A DNA stretch of 14,856 nucleotides from Candidatus Tayloriibacteriota bacterium (GCA_029288475.1 JARIHA010000183.1:1-14856); one strand, 5' to 3'. Counted from the first letter of the stretch, positions 1 through 4,695 are shown. The notes: a model not told the origin generated them from the sequence alone. Translations and numbers: made by a program.

Positions 1-191
1 AGAGCAATGATTTCTTCAGGTTTTGCATTAGTCGTAACATCCCAATCTTTAGGTTTTTTGCCTAACAGAAGGTCACGGACACAGCCTCCTACTAAATAAG
101 CTTTAAATCCAGCTTTCTCAAGTGTCAGTGGTACACGTGAAACTTCTTCTGGAAGCTCAAAGATATGTTGCTCATCCCCCCTGCTTTTCAT
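1..191 (-). CDS. cca: CCA tRNA nucleotidyltransferase / poly(A) polymerase family, N-terminal part (cut by window edge)
   Basis: The minus-strand reading frame from the ATG at 191 gives 63 residues before the edge. It contains the class II nucleotidyltransferase core: YLVGGCVRDLLLG, then KPKDWDVTTNA. The GG of the first block and the DxD-like D-W-D of the second are the nucleotide- and metal-binding elements of CCA-adding enzymes and bacterial poly(A) polymerases. The enzyme would add or repair the 3' CCA of tRNAs. None of the four tRNA genes in this window encodes its own CCA, so such an enzyme is needed here. The ATG is the only good start, because an upstream in-frame extension is closed by a stop. 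A TATACT -10 (203-208) lies only 11 nt upstream of the ATG and there is no Shine-Dalgarno, so the message may be nearly leaderless. CCA-adding and poly(A) activity cannot be told apart from this fragment. Confidence 0.88.
   Translation of the reverse strand, partial: MKSRGDEQHIFELPEEVSRVPLTLEKAGFKAYLVGGCVRDLLLGKKPKDWDVTTNAKPEEIIA
129..144. promoter_or_regulatory. parS-like site inside cca
   Basis: TGGTACACGTGAAACT keeps the CACGTGAAAC core and differs from the parS consensus at two fixed positions, the third and the last. It overlaps coding sequence, so part of the match could be fortuitous. Confidence 0.5.
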
Positions 192-202
192 AAGGCCATT
201 TT

Positions 203-208
203 AGTATA
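203..208 (-). promoter_or_regulatory. -10 element for the cca gene
   Basis: TATACT is read on the minus strand, with a predicted start of transcription about 5 nt before the ATG at 191. No convincing -35 is visible at 16-18 bp. Confidence 0.4.
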
Positions 209-212
209 CCTT

Positions 213-240
213 TTGCCTTTTGACTAATTTTGGGTATGAT
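213..240 (+). promoter_or_regulatory. Promoter of tRNA-Arg
   Basis: A -35 TTGCCT (213-218), a 16-bp spacer and a -10 TATGAT (235-240) are visible. The predicted start near 247 lies about 18 nt upstream of the tRNA 5' end. Confidence 0.6.
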
Positions 241-264
241 AGTACATGTTGCGTTAAAAGATAT

Positions 265-336
265 GCTCCTGTGGTGAAACGGATATCACAACGGTCTTCG
301 GAACCGTTATTGCAGGTTCGAGTCCTGCCGGGAGCA
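265..336 (+). tRNA. tRNA-Arg, anticodon TCG
   Basis: A full cloverleaf can be drawn. The acceptor stem 265-271/329-335 has one G-T pair, the D stem is GTGA/TCAC, the anticodon stem is ACGGT/ACCGT and the loop CTTCGGA has anticodon TCG at 298-300. The T stem is GCAGG/CCTGC around TTCGAGT, and the discriminator is A336. No CCA is encoded. A small CTGC-GAAA-GCAG hairpin (339-350) follows directly and could belong to the 3' trailer. Confidence 0.96.
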
Positions 337-405
337 CACTGCGAAAGCAGAGTTGGGTAAAAGGGCTTCATAAGGTTTTTAGTTTTTCTTTTATGTTAAT
401 TCAGC

Positions 406-411
406 TATAAT
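406..411 (+). promoter_or_regulatory. -10 element of tRNA-Gly(TCC)
   Basis: A perfect TATAAT lies 13 nt upstream of the tRNA 5' end. The -35 region is only T-rich (about 383-388), so the tRNA may be served partly by read-through from tRNA-Arg. Confidence 0.5.
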
Positions 412-424
412 TGCGTAATATTTT

Positions 425-495
425 GCGGGCATGGTTTAGTGGTAGAATGACTGCCTTCCAAGCAGTAGACGAGAGTTCGATTCTCTCTGCCCGCA
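425..495 (+). tRNA. tRNA-Gly, anticodon TCC
   Basis: The acceptor stem GCGGGCA pairs with TGCCCGC (488-494), and the discriminator is A495. The anticodon stem ACTGC/GCAGT encloses loop CTTCCAA with TCC at 457-459. The T arm is GAGAG-TTCGATT-CTCTC. No CCA is encoded. Apart from the anticodon arm it is identical to tRNA-Gly(GCC) at 4280-4350. Confidence 0.96.
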
Positions 496-596
496 CATCG
501 TTAAGCTCATCTTTAAAGACATCTAGGCGAAATCTGTTTTGTAGAGTTCTACTGGATAAAACGTTTGTCTCTTGGTGTCTAGGTCTTGTTTCCCTT

Positions 597-622
597 TTAG
601 CTTTTATTATAAAGCTAATTTT
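597..622 (+). terminator. Putative terminator after tRNA-Gly(TCC)
   Basis: An 8-bp stem TTAGCTTT/AAAGCTAA (597-604, 611-618) with a 6-nt loop is followed by TTTT. The stem is AT-rich, so efficiency is uncertain, and it lies about 100 nt beyond the tRNA. Confidence 0.4.
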
Positions 623-629
623 GAATAAC

Positions 630-638
630 TGTGGATAA
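630..638 (-). promoter_or_regulatory. DnaA box (exact consensus)
   Basis: TGTGGATAA on the plus strand is the complement of TTATCCACA, the consensus DnaA 9-mer. Weaker relatives flank it in the same orientation: TTTGAATAA at 620-628 (7/9), TGTTGACAG at 642-650 (6/9) and TGTTGATTC at 651-659 (6/9). One exact box could occur by chance. Its position about 160 bp from a perfect parS site is what makes it notable. Confidence 0.45.
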
Positions 639-793
639 CTGTGTTGACAGTGTTGATTCAAAGACAGTCTAAAATTGTCCAAGAGGTAGCGATTTTAGTG
701 TCTCAAAGCTGTTTAAGGCTTGTATTATAAGGGTATACTACCTTTTCCAAAGCAGAGAGTCTTTTATGGATGAGCTGTGAAAATAAGTATATA

Positions 794-809
794 TGTTTCA
801 CGTGAAACA
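794..809. promoter_or_regulatory. parS: parS site, perfect ParB-binding palindrome
   Basis: TGTTTCACGTGAAACA is an exact match to the bacterial parS consensus TGTTNCACGTGAAACA bound by ParB/Spo0J. It lies in non-coding DNA. In known bacteria ParB loads here and organises the origin region for segregation with ParA/Soj and SMC. An exact 16-mer is not expected by chance in 15 kb. Confidence 0.88.
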
Positions 810-894
810 TAGGTCACTTGTTATTCATGAAACAAAATCGGTCTAAGGCGTTTTGTATTTAGTTCATTAATAATTTGAGTAATTAAGGTTTCTT

Positions 895-1329
895 ATGAAA
901 CAAATAAGTAAAAACAGCAAAAAAAGACACAACAAAGTGGTCGGTAATTTAGGGGAGGATATTGCCTGTAAGTTCCTCATGAAACATGGATTTGAGGTTA
1001 TTCAAAGAAATTACCTTAAAAAATGGGGGGAAATAGATATTATTACTAAAAAAGAGGGACTTATTCATTTTATTGAGGTAAAAACGGTTTCACGTGAAAG
1101 GGTTATTCGTGAAACAAATAATGCTATCTTTGATGTCCACAAACCTGAAGATAATGTTAATAAGGCTAAGCTGAGAAGAATTTCAAGAGTTATTCAGAGT
1201 TATCTGTCAGAAAATGAATCAAAATGTCTAGATTTTGCTTGGAAGTTTGATTTAGTAACTGTTTTCTTAAATAAAACCACTAGGAGTGCTAAAGTTTTCT
1301 TTCACCCCAATCTTATAATAGGTAGCTGA
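895..1329 (+). CDS. yraN: YraN family (UPF0102) nuclease-fold protein
   Basis: The 144-aa product has the family signature: GNLGEDIACKFLMKHGFEVIQRN (about 17-39, written in shortened form as G-x-x-GE...RN), then GEIDII (45-50) and FIEVKT (59-64). D48, E61 and K63 form the D-(E)xK pattern of the restriction-endonuclease-like fold, and E21 is the conserved upstream acid. Family members are about 120-130 aa, so this one carries a slightly longer basic N-terminus (KNSKKRHNK). The cellular role is not settled; Holliday-junction or DNA-repair nuclease functions have been proposed for the family. The start is the ATG at 895, with a weak TTAAGG six bases upstream. Three degenerate parS sequences and one good one (1086-1101) overlap this gene, one across its start codon. 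A terminator follows 3 bp after the stop. Confidence 0.88.
   Translation: MKQISKNSKKRHNKVVGNLGEDIACKFLMKHGFEVIQRNYLKKWGEIDIITKKEGLIHFIEVKTVSRERVIRETNNAIFDVHKPEDNVNKAKLRRISRVIQSYLSENESKCLDFAWKFDLVTVFLNKTTRSAKVFFHPNLIIGS
1086..1101. promoter_or_regulatory. parS-like site inside yraN
   Basis: GGTTTCACGTGAAAGG has the full 12-bp palindromic core TTTCACGTGAAA and three mismatches in the outer bases. A degenerate copy, GGTTATTCGTGAAACA (12/16), starts at the next base frame (1101-1116). Confidence 0.55.
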
Positions 1330-1332
1330 TTA

Positions 1333-1366
1333 ATATAAAAAGACCCGAGTAAGGGTCTTTTTATAT
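1333..1366. terminator. Bidirectional rho-independent terminator between yraN and tRNA-Pro
   Basis: A 14-bp perfect stem (1333-1346 with 1353-1366) has a 6-nt loop GAGTAA. The core AAAAAGACCC/GGGTCTTTTT supplies a U-run on both strands, so it can end yraN from the left and tRNA-Pro from the right. Confidence 0.9.
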
Positions 1367-1402
1367 AGGACATGTCTTTTATATTGAGTACTTGTTTTCT
1401 TG

Positions 1403-1475
1403 TCGGAGTGCTGGGATTCGAACCCAGAGTCGCCTGTTCCCAAAACAGGAATGTTAGCCGTTACACCACACTCCG
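1403..1475 (-). tRNA. tRNA-Pro, anticodon TGG
   Basis: Read on the minus strand, the acceptor CGGAGTG pairs with CACTCCG and the discriminator is A. The anticodon stem CCTGT/ACAGG encloses loop TTTGGGA with anticodon TGG, and the T arm is CTGGG-TTCGAAT-CCCAG. No CCA is encoded. The predicted promoter is TTGTCT (1526-1531) and TAAAAT (1502-1507), 18 bp apart. Confidence 0.96.
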
Positions 1476-1501
1476 ATCGTCTACCTCATGCTCGCTAAAA
1501 T

Positions 1502-1531
1502 ATTTTAACTTTCAAATAGTAGCACAGACAA
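1502..1531 (-). promoter_or_regulatory. Promoter of tRNA-Pro
   Basis: On the minus strand a -35 TTGTCT, an 18-bp spacer and a -10 TAAAAT place the start about 20 nt before the tRNA. Confidence 0.5.
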
Positions 1532-1551
1532 CTGTTTTTTGCCATTATTTT

Positions 1552-1560
1552 TGCTATAGT
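1552..1560 (+). promoter_or_regulatory. Extended -10 promoter of the mutY-like gene
   Basis: TGCTATAGT fits TGnTATAAT. A start 7 nt downstream of the -10 falls on or next to the ATG at 1568, and no Shine-Dalgarno exists, so the mRNA may be leaderless. Confidence 0.5.
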
Positions 1561-1567
1561 AGCTGTC

Positions 1568-2383
1568 ATGACGACAAATAAGGTCACATTTAAACAGTTT
1601 GTAGATCTTATTTGGTCACATTATACCTCGCACAAAAGAGAATTTCCTTGGAGGAATACTCAGGATCCTTATAAGATTGTGGTTTCTGAGATTATGCTTC
1701 AGCAAACTCAAACATTTCGAGTTGTTGAAAAATATAATAATTTTATTGAAAAGTTCCCATCATTCAATGCGCTAAATAAAGCTTCAAGTCGTGATGTGCT
1801 TATGTTGTGGCAGGGATTAGGGTACAATCGCCGTGCTTTGGCGCTTAAGAAGATTGCTCGTATTGTAATGGAAAAATATAATGGTCAATTACCAAGAACG
1901 CTTGAAGAACTCGATGAGCTTCCGGGGATAGGGGAGGCTACAGCTGCTTCCATTTCAGCTTTTGCCTTCAATATTCCAGTGGTCTTTATTGAAACAAACA
2001 TCCGTAGAGTATTTATTCATTTTTTCTTTCCGAGGAGTAAAGAGGTTCCAGATACAGATCTTTTTCCACTTATAGCTAAAGTTCTTGATCAGGAAAATGC
2101 CCGGGAGTGGTATTTTGCACTTATGGACTACGGAGCAATGTTAAAATCAACTGTTGAAAATCCTAATCGTAGGAGTAAGCACTACGTTAAGCAAGCGGTT
2201 TTCACCGGTTCTAACAGGGAAGTCCGAGGAGCTATTTTGAAATTGGTCACCAGAAGCAAGAAAATAAGTGAAAAGGAGCTTTTAGGGTTGCTTCCATTCG
2301 ACAAACAAAAAATATTAGATAATATTGAGACTCTTTCAAAAGAAGGGTTTTTTGTGAGAAAAAACGGTACCATTAGTCAATAA
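1568..2383 (+). CDS. mutY: MutY-like adenine DNA glycosylase without iron-sulphur cluster
   Basis: This 271-aa HhH-GPD protein follows the MutY catalytic domain closely. It shows PWR (28-30), SEIMLQQTQ (40-48) with the catalytic-type Glu41, WQGLGYNRRA (81-90), the helix-hairpin-helix LDELPGIGEATAA (115-127), then FIETNIRRV (140-148). MutY enzymes remove A mispaired with 8-oxoG. Three departures are visible. E142 stands where E. coli MutY has catalytic Asp138 (LDGNV). The C-terminal four-cysteine [4Fe-4S] loop is absent, the protein having no cysteine at all. The C-terminal MutT-like 8-oxoG-recognition domain is replaced by about 60 residues (FTGSNREVRGAILKLV and a winged-helix-like end). Base specificity is therefore uncertain; the GSxREVRGAI tail occurs in other HhH-GPD glycosylases. 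The gene is 10 bp upstream of the RNHCP gene, probably in one operon. Confidence 0.85.
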   Translation: MTTNKVTFKQFVDLIWSHYTSHKREFPWRNTQDPYKIVVSEIMLQQTQTFRVVEKYNNFIEKFPSFNALNKASSRDVLMLWQGLGYNRRALALKKIARIVMEKYNGQLPRTLEELDELPGIGEATAASISAFAFNIPVVFIETNIRRVFIHFFFPRSKEVPDTDLFPLIAKVLDQENAREWYFALMDYGAMLKSTVENPNRRSKHYVKQAVFTGSNREVRGAILKLVTRSKKISEKELLGLLPFDKQKILDNIETLSKEGFFVRKNGTISQ

Positions 2384-2393
2384 AATTAAAAAA

Positions 2394-2726
2394 ATGATCA
2401 CTAAGAGATTTACTAAGAAAAAAGAAGATTTTACCTGCGAAAAATGCGGTAAAATCGTTAAGGGAACTGGTTATACTAACCATTGTCCACATTGTCTATG
2501 GAGCAAGCATGTTGATGTTAATCCTGGAGACCGTCTTTCTCTTTGTCAGGGAATGATGAAGCCGTCCCGAGTAGAGCAGGTAAGTGGTGAAAAAGGATTT
2601 GTGATCATAAACATTTGTGAAAAGTGCGGACATGTGAAGAAGAACCGTGTTGCAAAAGAGGACGATTTTGACCAACTTGCGGCTATTCAGAAGAGGAACT
2701 CTGAATTGAAAAACCAAGGGAATTAA
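2394..2726 (+). CDS. RNHCP domain zinc-ribbon protein
   Basis: The 110-aa protein shows the RNHCP-domain pattern: FTCEKCGK (13-20), TNHCPHCLWSKHVD (28-41) and NPGDR...CQGMMKP (43-57), then a second CxxC at 75-78 (CEKCG). Three CxxC pairs (C15/C18, C31/C34, C75/C78) plus H30, H39 and C51 could bind one or two metal ions. The family name comes from its Arg-Asn-His-Cys-Pro motif (here T-N-H-C-P) and no biochemical function is known to me. A basic N-terminus (TKRFTKKK) may favour nucleic-acid contact; this is inference. It starts 10 bp after the mutY-like gene with no Shine-Dalgarno. Its last 44 bp overlap the 3' end of the opposing protease gene. Confidence 0.85.
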   Translation: MITKRFTKKKEDFTCEKCGKIVKGTGYTNHCPHCLWSKHVDVNPGDRLSLCQGMMKPSRVEQVSGEKGFVIINICEKCGHVKKNRVAKEDDFDQLAAIQKRNSELKNQGN

Positions 2727-3837
2727 GAAGAATGAGAGTTAATTTTGGGGCAATTAGATTATTAAATTGCTCAGATTTGGCATAAATATTACCAGAAAGA
2801 AAAGAGGATAGGTTTGATCCTGCTTGCGCAGTAAGGCTTCTATTGATGTGGCCGATACTCACGGCATTTATGGTTCTTGCATCAGTAGTACTTGCTTCAT
2901 TTACGGTTGAAATGATGCCAAGAAGGTTATTGTTCATATCTACAATTGCTCCACCTGAAGAGCCTCGCTGGGCTAAAAAGTTTCCTTTTAGTGAAATAAG
3001 ATCGTGTGCTGTACCTGAAAAGCTTTCTAAGTTGGTAATAGTGGTAGTCGCTATTGTGCTGTAGAGGGCATTTTCTACCGATTGGGCATTGAGAAATTCT
3101 GCTGGATAAGCTCCTGCTGCAGCTTCTTCTCCTATTGTTTGGTTTTCATCTATAATCGGCGTTATAAAAGGGAATACAGTAGGGAAGGGTTGGGTAATGT
3201 CTGTTCTCTGCGAAATGAGTAAGAGAGCAAAATCATGTTCGCCTGTACCAGAAAGACTTTTGCCACTGATACTAAAAGGATTGCCTTGTATCCAGAGTGG
3301 AGGCAGGTAAAGTATTTTTGCCATATAAGAATCAGAAGCAGGACTGCCTGTGCGAACGGTGCAGTTGATAAGCGAAGGGTTTATTGAATCTTGCAAAAGG
3401 AAATATTGCCCGATATGTGCATTAGTAAGTATAACGCCTCGAGGATCGATTGTTATTCCAGTTCCTGTAATAGAAGTGAGAGGACTTCCTGGCTTAGTAA
3501 TGCATAAGATGTTTACAAGAGCCGCTTTCATCTTTTCATTAATCTCTATAAATGAAAGAGGTGGCACTGGTGTGCTTGTAGCGATTAGAAAGTCAGAGGT
3601 AGTGCTTAGATTGGTCCCTAGCCCAAGGGGTTTTATAATCGGGGAAGTTTTTACGAGATCTTTTTTTATTTTTTTAGAACCTACTAAAACAGATGGGGTA
3701 GGAGTTGCGGTTTGTTTTACAGGTTGGGCTGTGGACAAAGGTTGGAGAGATATTTGCTGGTGAACAGTAAAAAAGGAAGCTAATCCAAGGAAAAAGCCTG
3801 CCAAGACGTGTTTTATTGGAATTAATTGTTCCAGCAT
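2683..3837 (-). CDS. Membrane-anchored trypsin-like serine protease
   Basis: The 384-aa protein has an N-terminal hydrophobic helix (about 8-24), a Thr/Pro/Ser-rich linker (30-95) and a chymotrypsin-fold protease domain. The triad can be read as H141 in ILTNAHI, D202 in EHDFALLLI and S294 in QRGSSGGAIVD. The oxyanion loop is RGSSGG rather than the usual GNSGG or GDSGG. It resembles DegP/HtrA-type S1C proteases but has no C-terminal PDZ domain, only about 75 residues after the core. The single anchor predicts activity on the outer face of the membrane, perhaps in surface-protein processing; its substrate is unknown. The ATG at 3837 has no Shine-Dalgarno, and a TATAGT -10 lies at 3853-3858 inside an inverted repeat. 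The 3' end overlaps the convergent RNHCP gene. Confidence 0.85.
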   Translation of the reverse strand: MLEQLIPIKHVLAGFFLGLASFFTVHQQISLQPLSTAQPVKQTATPTPSVLVGSKKIKKDLVKTSPIIKPLGLGTNLSTTSDFLIATSTPVPPLSFIEINEKMKAALVNILCITKPGSPLTSITGTGITIDPRGVILTNAHIGQYFLLQDSINPSLINCTVRTGSPASDSYMAKILYLPPLWIQGNPFSISGKSLSGTGEHDFALLLISQRTDITQPFPTVFPFITPIIDENQTIGEEAAAGAYPAEFLNAQSVENALYSTIATTTITNLESFSGTAHDLISLKGNFLAQRGSSGGAIVDMNNNLLGIISTVNEASTTDARTINAVSIGHINRSLTAQAGSNLSSFLSGNIYAKSEQFNNLIAPKLTLILLNSLGFSIQSSSSE

Positions 3838-3844
3838 GGGTATT

Positions 3845-3873
3845 GAGTGATAACTATACTCGGGCTATCACTC
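3845..3873 (-). promoter_or_regulatory. Inverted repeat around the -10 of the protease gene
   Basis: A perfect 8-bp inverted repeat, GAGTGATA (3845-3852) and TATCACTC (3866-3873), encloses TATAGT (3853-3858, minus strand). It could be an operator, or a hairpin at the extreme 5' end of the message. Confidence 0.4.
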
Positions 3874-3902
3874 TACCGCTATCATTTCATGAAAAAAAAT
3901 CT

Positions 3903-3930
3903 TTGACAAACATACTCTTTTTTATACAAT
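3903..3930 (+). promoter_or_regulatory. Strong promoter of the orphan transcription unit
   Basis: A consensus -35 TTGACA (3903-3908), a 16-bp spacer and a -10 TACAAT (3925-3930) predict a start at about 3937, exactly where the hairpin at 3938-3971 begins. Confidence 0.65.
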
Positions 3931-3937
3931 GAGTTAT

Positions 3938-3971
3938 AAGGAGAGTGGTGGAGACGTTCAGCACTTTCCTT
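3938..3971 (+). ncRNA. 5' hairpin of the orphan transcript
   Basis: The outer stem of 10 bp is AAGGAGAGTG (3938-3947) with CACTTTCCTT (3962-3971), including one G-U pair. A single G-G mismatch follows, then an inner stem TGGA/TTCA with another G-U pair and the tetraloop GACG. The G-U pairs favour folding in the plus-strand RNA. A second imperfect hairpin, TTCC-GAGTT-loop-AACTC-GGAA, lies at 4014-4040. Whether the unit is a structured leader or a small RNA in its own right is open. Confidence 0.45.
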
Positions 3972-4057
3972 TAAAGGTTTTAGATTTTCTTGAGTTTCAT
4001 TATTATTAAGATATTCCGGAGTTTTATAGAACTCTAGGAATTAATCAATCAATAATT

Positions 4058-4165
4058 ATGGACGATAATAACAAAAAGAAGAATCCAAGCGGTCAGGGAA
4101 GTAGTGATGCAGAAAATAAGATGGACACGGAAGATACCACTGCTGACGAAGAAGAAACAGAGTAA
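4058..4165 (+). CDS. Small acidic ORF of 35 aa, unknown function
   Basis: ATG to TAA gives a very hydrophilic peptide with a Lys/Asn-rich head (MDDNNKKKNPSGQG) and an Asp/Glu/Thr-rich tail ending EEETE. No hydrophobic stretch or known motif is visible, and it would be disordered. It is the only ORF between a strong promoter (3903-3930) and a strong terminator (4187-4212), which argues that something here is expressed. No Shine-Dalgarno lies at a usual distance, and 36 open codons can occur by chance. It could be a real microprotein or chance reading within a roughly 275-nt small RNA. Confidence 0.4.
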   Translation: MDDNNKKKNPSGQGSSDAENKMDTEDTTADEEETE

Positions 4166-4186
4166 TACAATTTAATCTATTGGTCG

Positions 4187-4212
4187 AAAATCTCCGCTTT
4201 TGCGGAGATTTT
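4187..4212 (+). terminator. Rho-independent terminator of the orphan unit
   Basis: An 11-bp perfect stem AAAATCTCCGC/GCGGAGATTTT has a TTTT loop, with TTTT in the descending arm and CATTTT after it. It separates the orphan unit from the tRNA-Gly promoter. Confidence 0.9.
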
Positions 4213-4229
4213 CATTTTAACCTGGAGCA

Positions 4230-4258
4230 TTGCACTTGCTGTGTTCATTTGCTATATT
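4230..4258 (+). promoter_or_regulatory. Promoter of tRNA-Gly(GCC)
   Basis: TTGCAC (4230-4235), a 17-bp spacer and TATATT (4253-4258) with an upstream TGC (extended -10) are visible. The start at about 4265 lies 15 nt before the tRNA. Confidence 0.7.
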
Positions 4259-4279
4259 AACGTTCTGAATATAGTAACT

Positions 4280-4350
4280 GCGGGCATGGTTTAGTGGTAG
4301 AACACGTCCTTGCCAAGGACGAGACGAGAGTTCGATTCTCTCTGCCCGCA
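4280..4350 (+). tRNA. tRNA-Gly, anticodon GCC
   Basis: The acceptor GCGGGCA pairs with TGCCCGC (4343-4349), and the discriminator is A4350. The anticodon stem CGTCC/GGACG encloses loop TTGCCAA with GCC at 4312-4314. The T arm is GAGAG-TTCGATT-CTCTC. No CCA is encoded. A T-rich stretch (about 4367-4382) follows without a clear hairpin. Confidence 0.96.
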
Positions 4351-4434
4351 CAAAAAGTCTCGTTGCTATTTTTTTTATTTTCGACACAACTTTGACACGA
4401 AAGCTATTTTTGTATCCTAACCTAGCTGTCCCCA

Positions 4435-4463
4435 TTGACGGTGAACTCTAGTTCACCTATACT
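4435..4463 (+). promoter_or_regulatory. Promoter of the sORF59-lexA-dinB operon
   Basis: TTGACG (4435-4440), a spacer of exactly 17 bp and TATACT (4458-4463) are visible. The predicted start near 4470 lies about 46 nt before the first ATG. The LexA operator occupies the whole spacer. Confidence 0.85.
4440..4457. promoter_or_regulatory. LexA operator (SOS box)
   Basis: GGTGAACTCTAGTTCACC consists of 7-bp perfect arms around TCTA and contains GAAC-N4-GTTC, the SOS box type known from Bacillus and relatives. It lies between the -35 and -10 of the promoter of lexA itself, so bound LexA would block RNA polymerase and autoregulate. I found no second full copy in the window. Confidence 0.88.
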
Positions 4464-4515
4464 GTATCTATAACAGAGAAGGGCTAGTTTTATAAGTAAA
4501 AATAATAAAAAAACC

Positions 4516-4695
4516 ATGAGCAAACACACTGTATCAAGCGCATTACAAAAAGAATTGCAGAAGATCAATCGTGAGATTGATGTTAAGATCATCTCGGGGA
4601 GATCTTATCAAAGAGAAGCTCGCCGCCACAAGACACTACTTTCTCAGCTCTCTCATTTGAACCACCGACCGTTCAGTTTGTTTTCATTCTTTTAA
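4516..4695 (+). CDS. 59-aa basic helical protein, first gene of the SOS operon
   Basis: The ATG at 4516 opens a 59-residue ORF ending with TAA 27 bp before lexA. It begins MSKHTVSSALQKELQKINRE and ends in an aromatic tail HRPFSLFSFF. Residues about 8-48 look like two amphipathic helices with many Lys/Arg/His (QREARRHK), so it is basic and probably soluble; no transmembrane segment is seen. I do not recognise a family. Its place directly behind the LexA-controlled promoter predicts strong DNA-damage induction. Small SOS proteins next to lexA in other bacteria (YneA in Bacillus, DivS in Corynebacterium) inhibit cell division, which is one possibility; a nucleic-acid-binding or LexA/DinB accessory role is another. 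Both are inference from position. No Shine-Dalgarno is present. Confidence 0.68.
   Translation: MSKHTVSSALQKELQKINREIDVKIISGRSYQREARRHKTLLSQLSHLNHRPFSLFSFF

Larger units (their letters stand above)
496..894. other. Gene-free stretch with a terminator-like hairpin, a DnaA box and a parS site
   Basis: These 399 bases hold no supported ORF; the open frames crossing it also cross the tRNA-Gly gene. What can be seen is a hairpin with a T-run (597-622), an exact DnaA box on the minus strand (630-638) with weak relatives around it, a promoter-like TTGACA (644-649) with a poor -10, a TATACT at 734-739, and an exact parS palindrome (794-809) with degenerate copies towards yraN. The content resembles an origin or centromere region more than a promoter spacer. 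Confidence 0.5.

Noticed and set aside
339..350. CTGC-GAAA-GCAG hairpin after tRNA-Arg as a terminator
   Set aside because: Only a 4-bp stem and no T-run directly after it; more likely trailer structure or chance.
401..682. Open frames on both strands across the tRNA-Gly(TCC) gene, and a similar one at 4217-4435 across tRNA-Gly(GCC)
   Set aside because: They translate the tRNA itself (hence the shared RAERIELSS-type peptide) and have no coding support.
3929..4009. A 26-codon ORF (MSYKESGGDV...) in the orphan unit
   Set aside because: Its ATG overlaps the -10 hexamer and lies before the predicted transcription start, and its bases are explained by the hairpin at 3938-3971.
4029..4040. GAACTCTAGGAA, sharing nine bases with the LexA operator
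   Set aside because: Only one half matches (GGAA in place of GTTC) and the sequence is part of the hairpin 4014-4040; treated as chance or a half-site at best.
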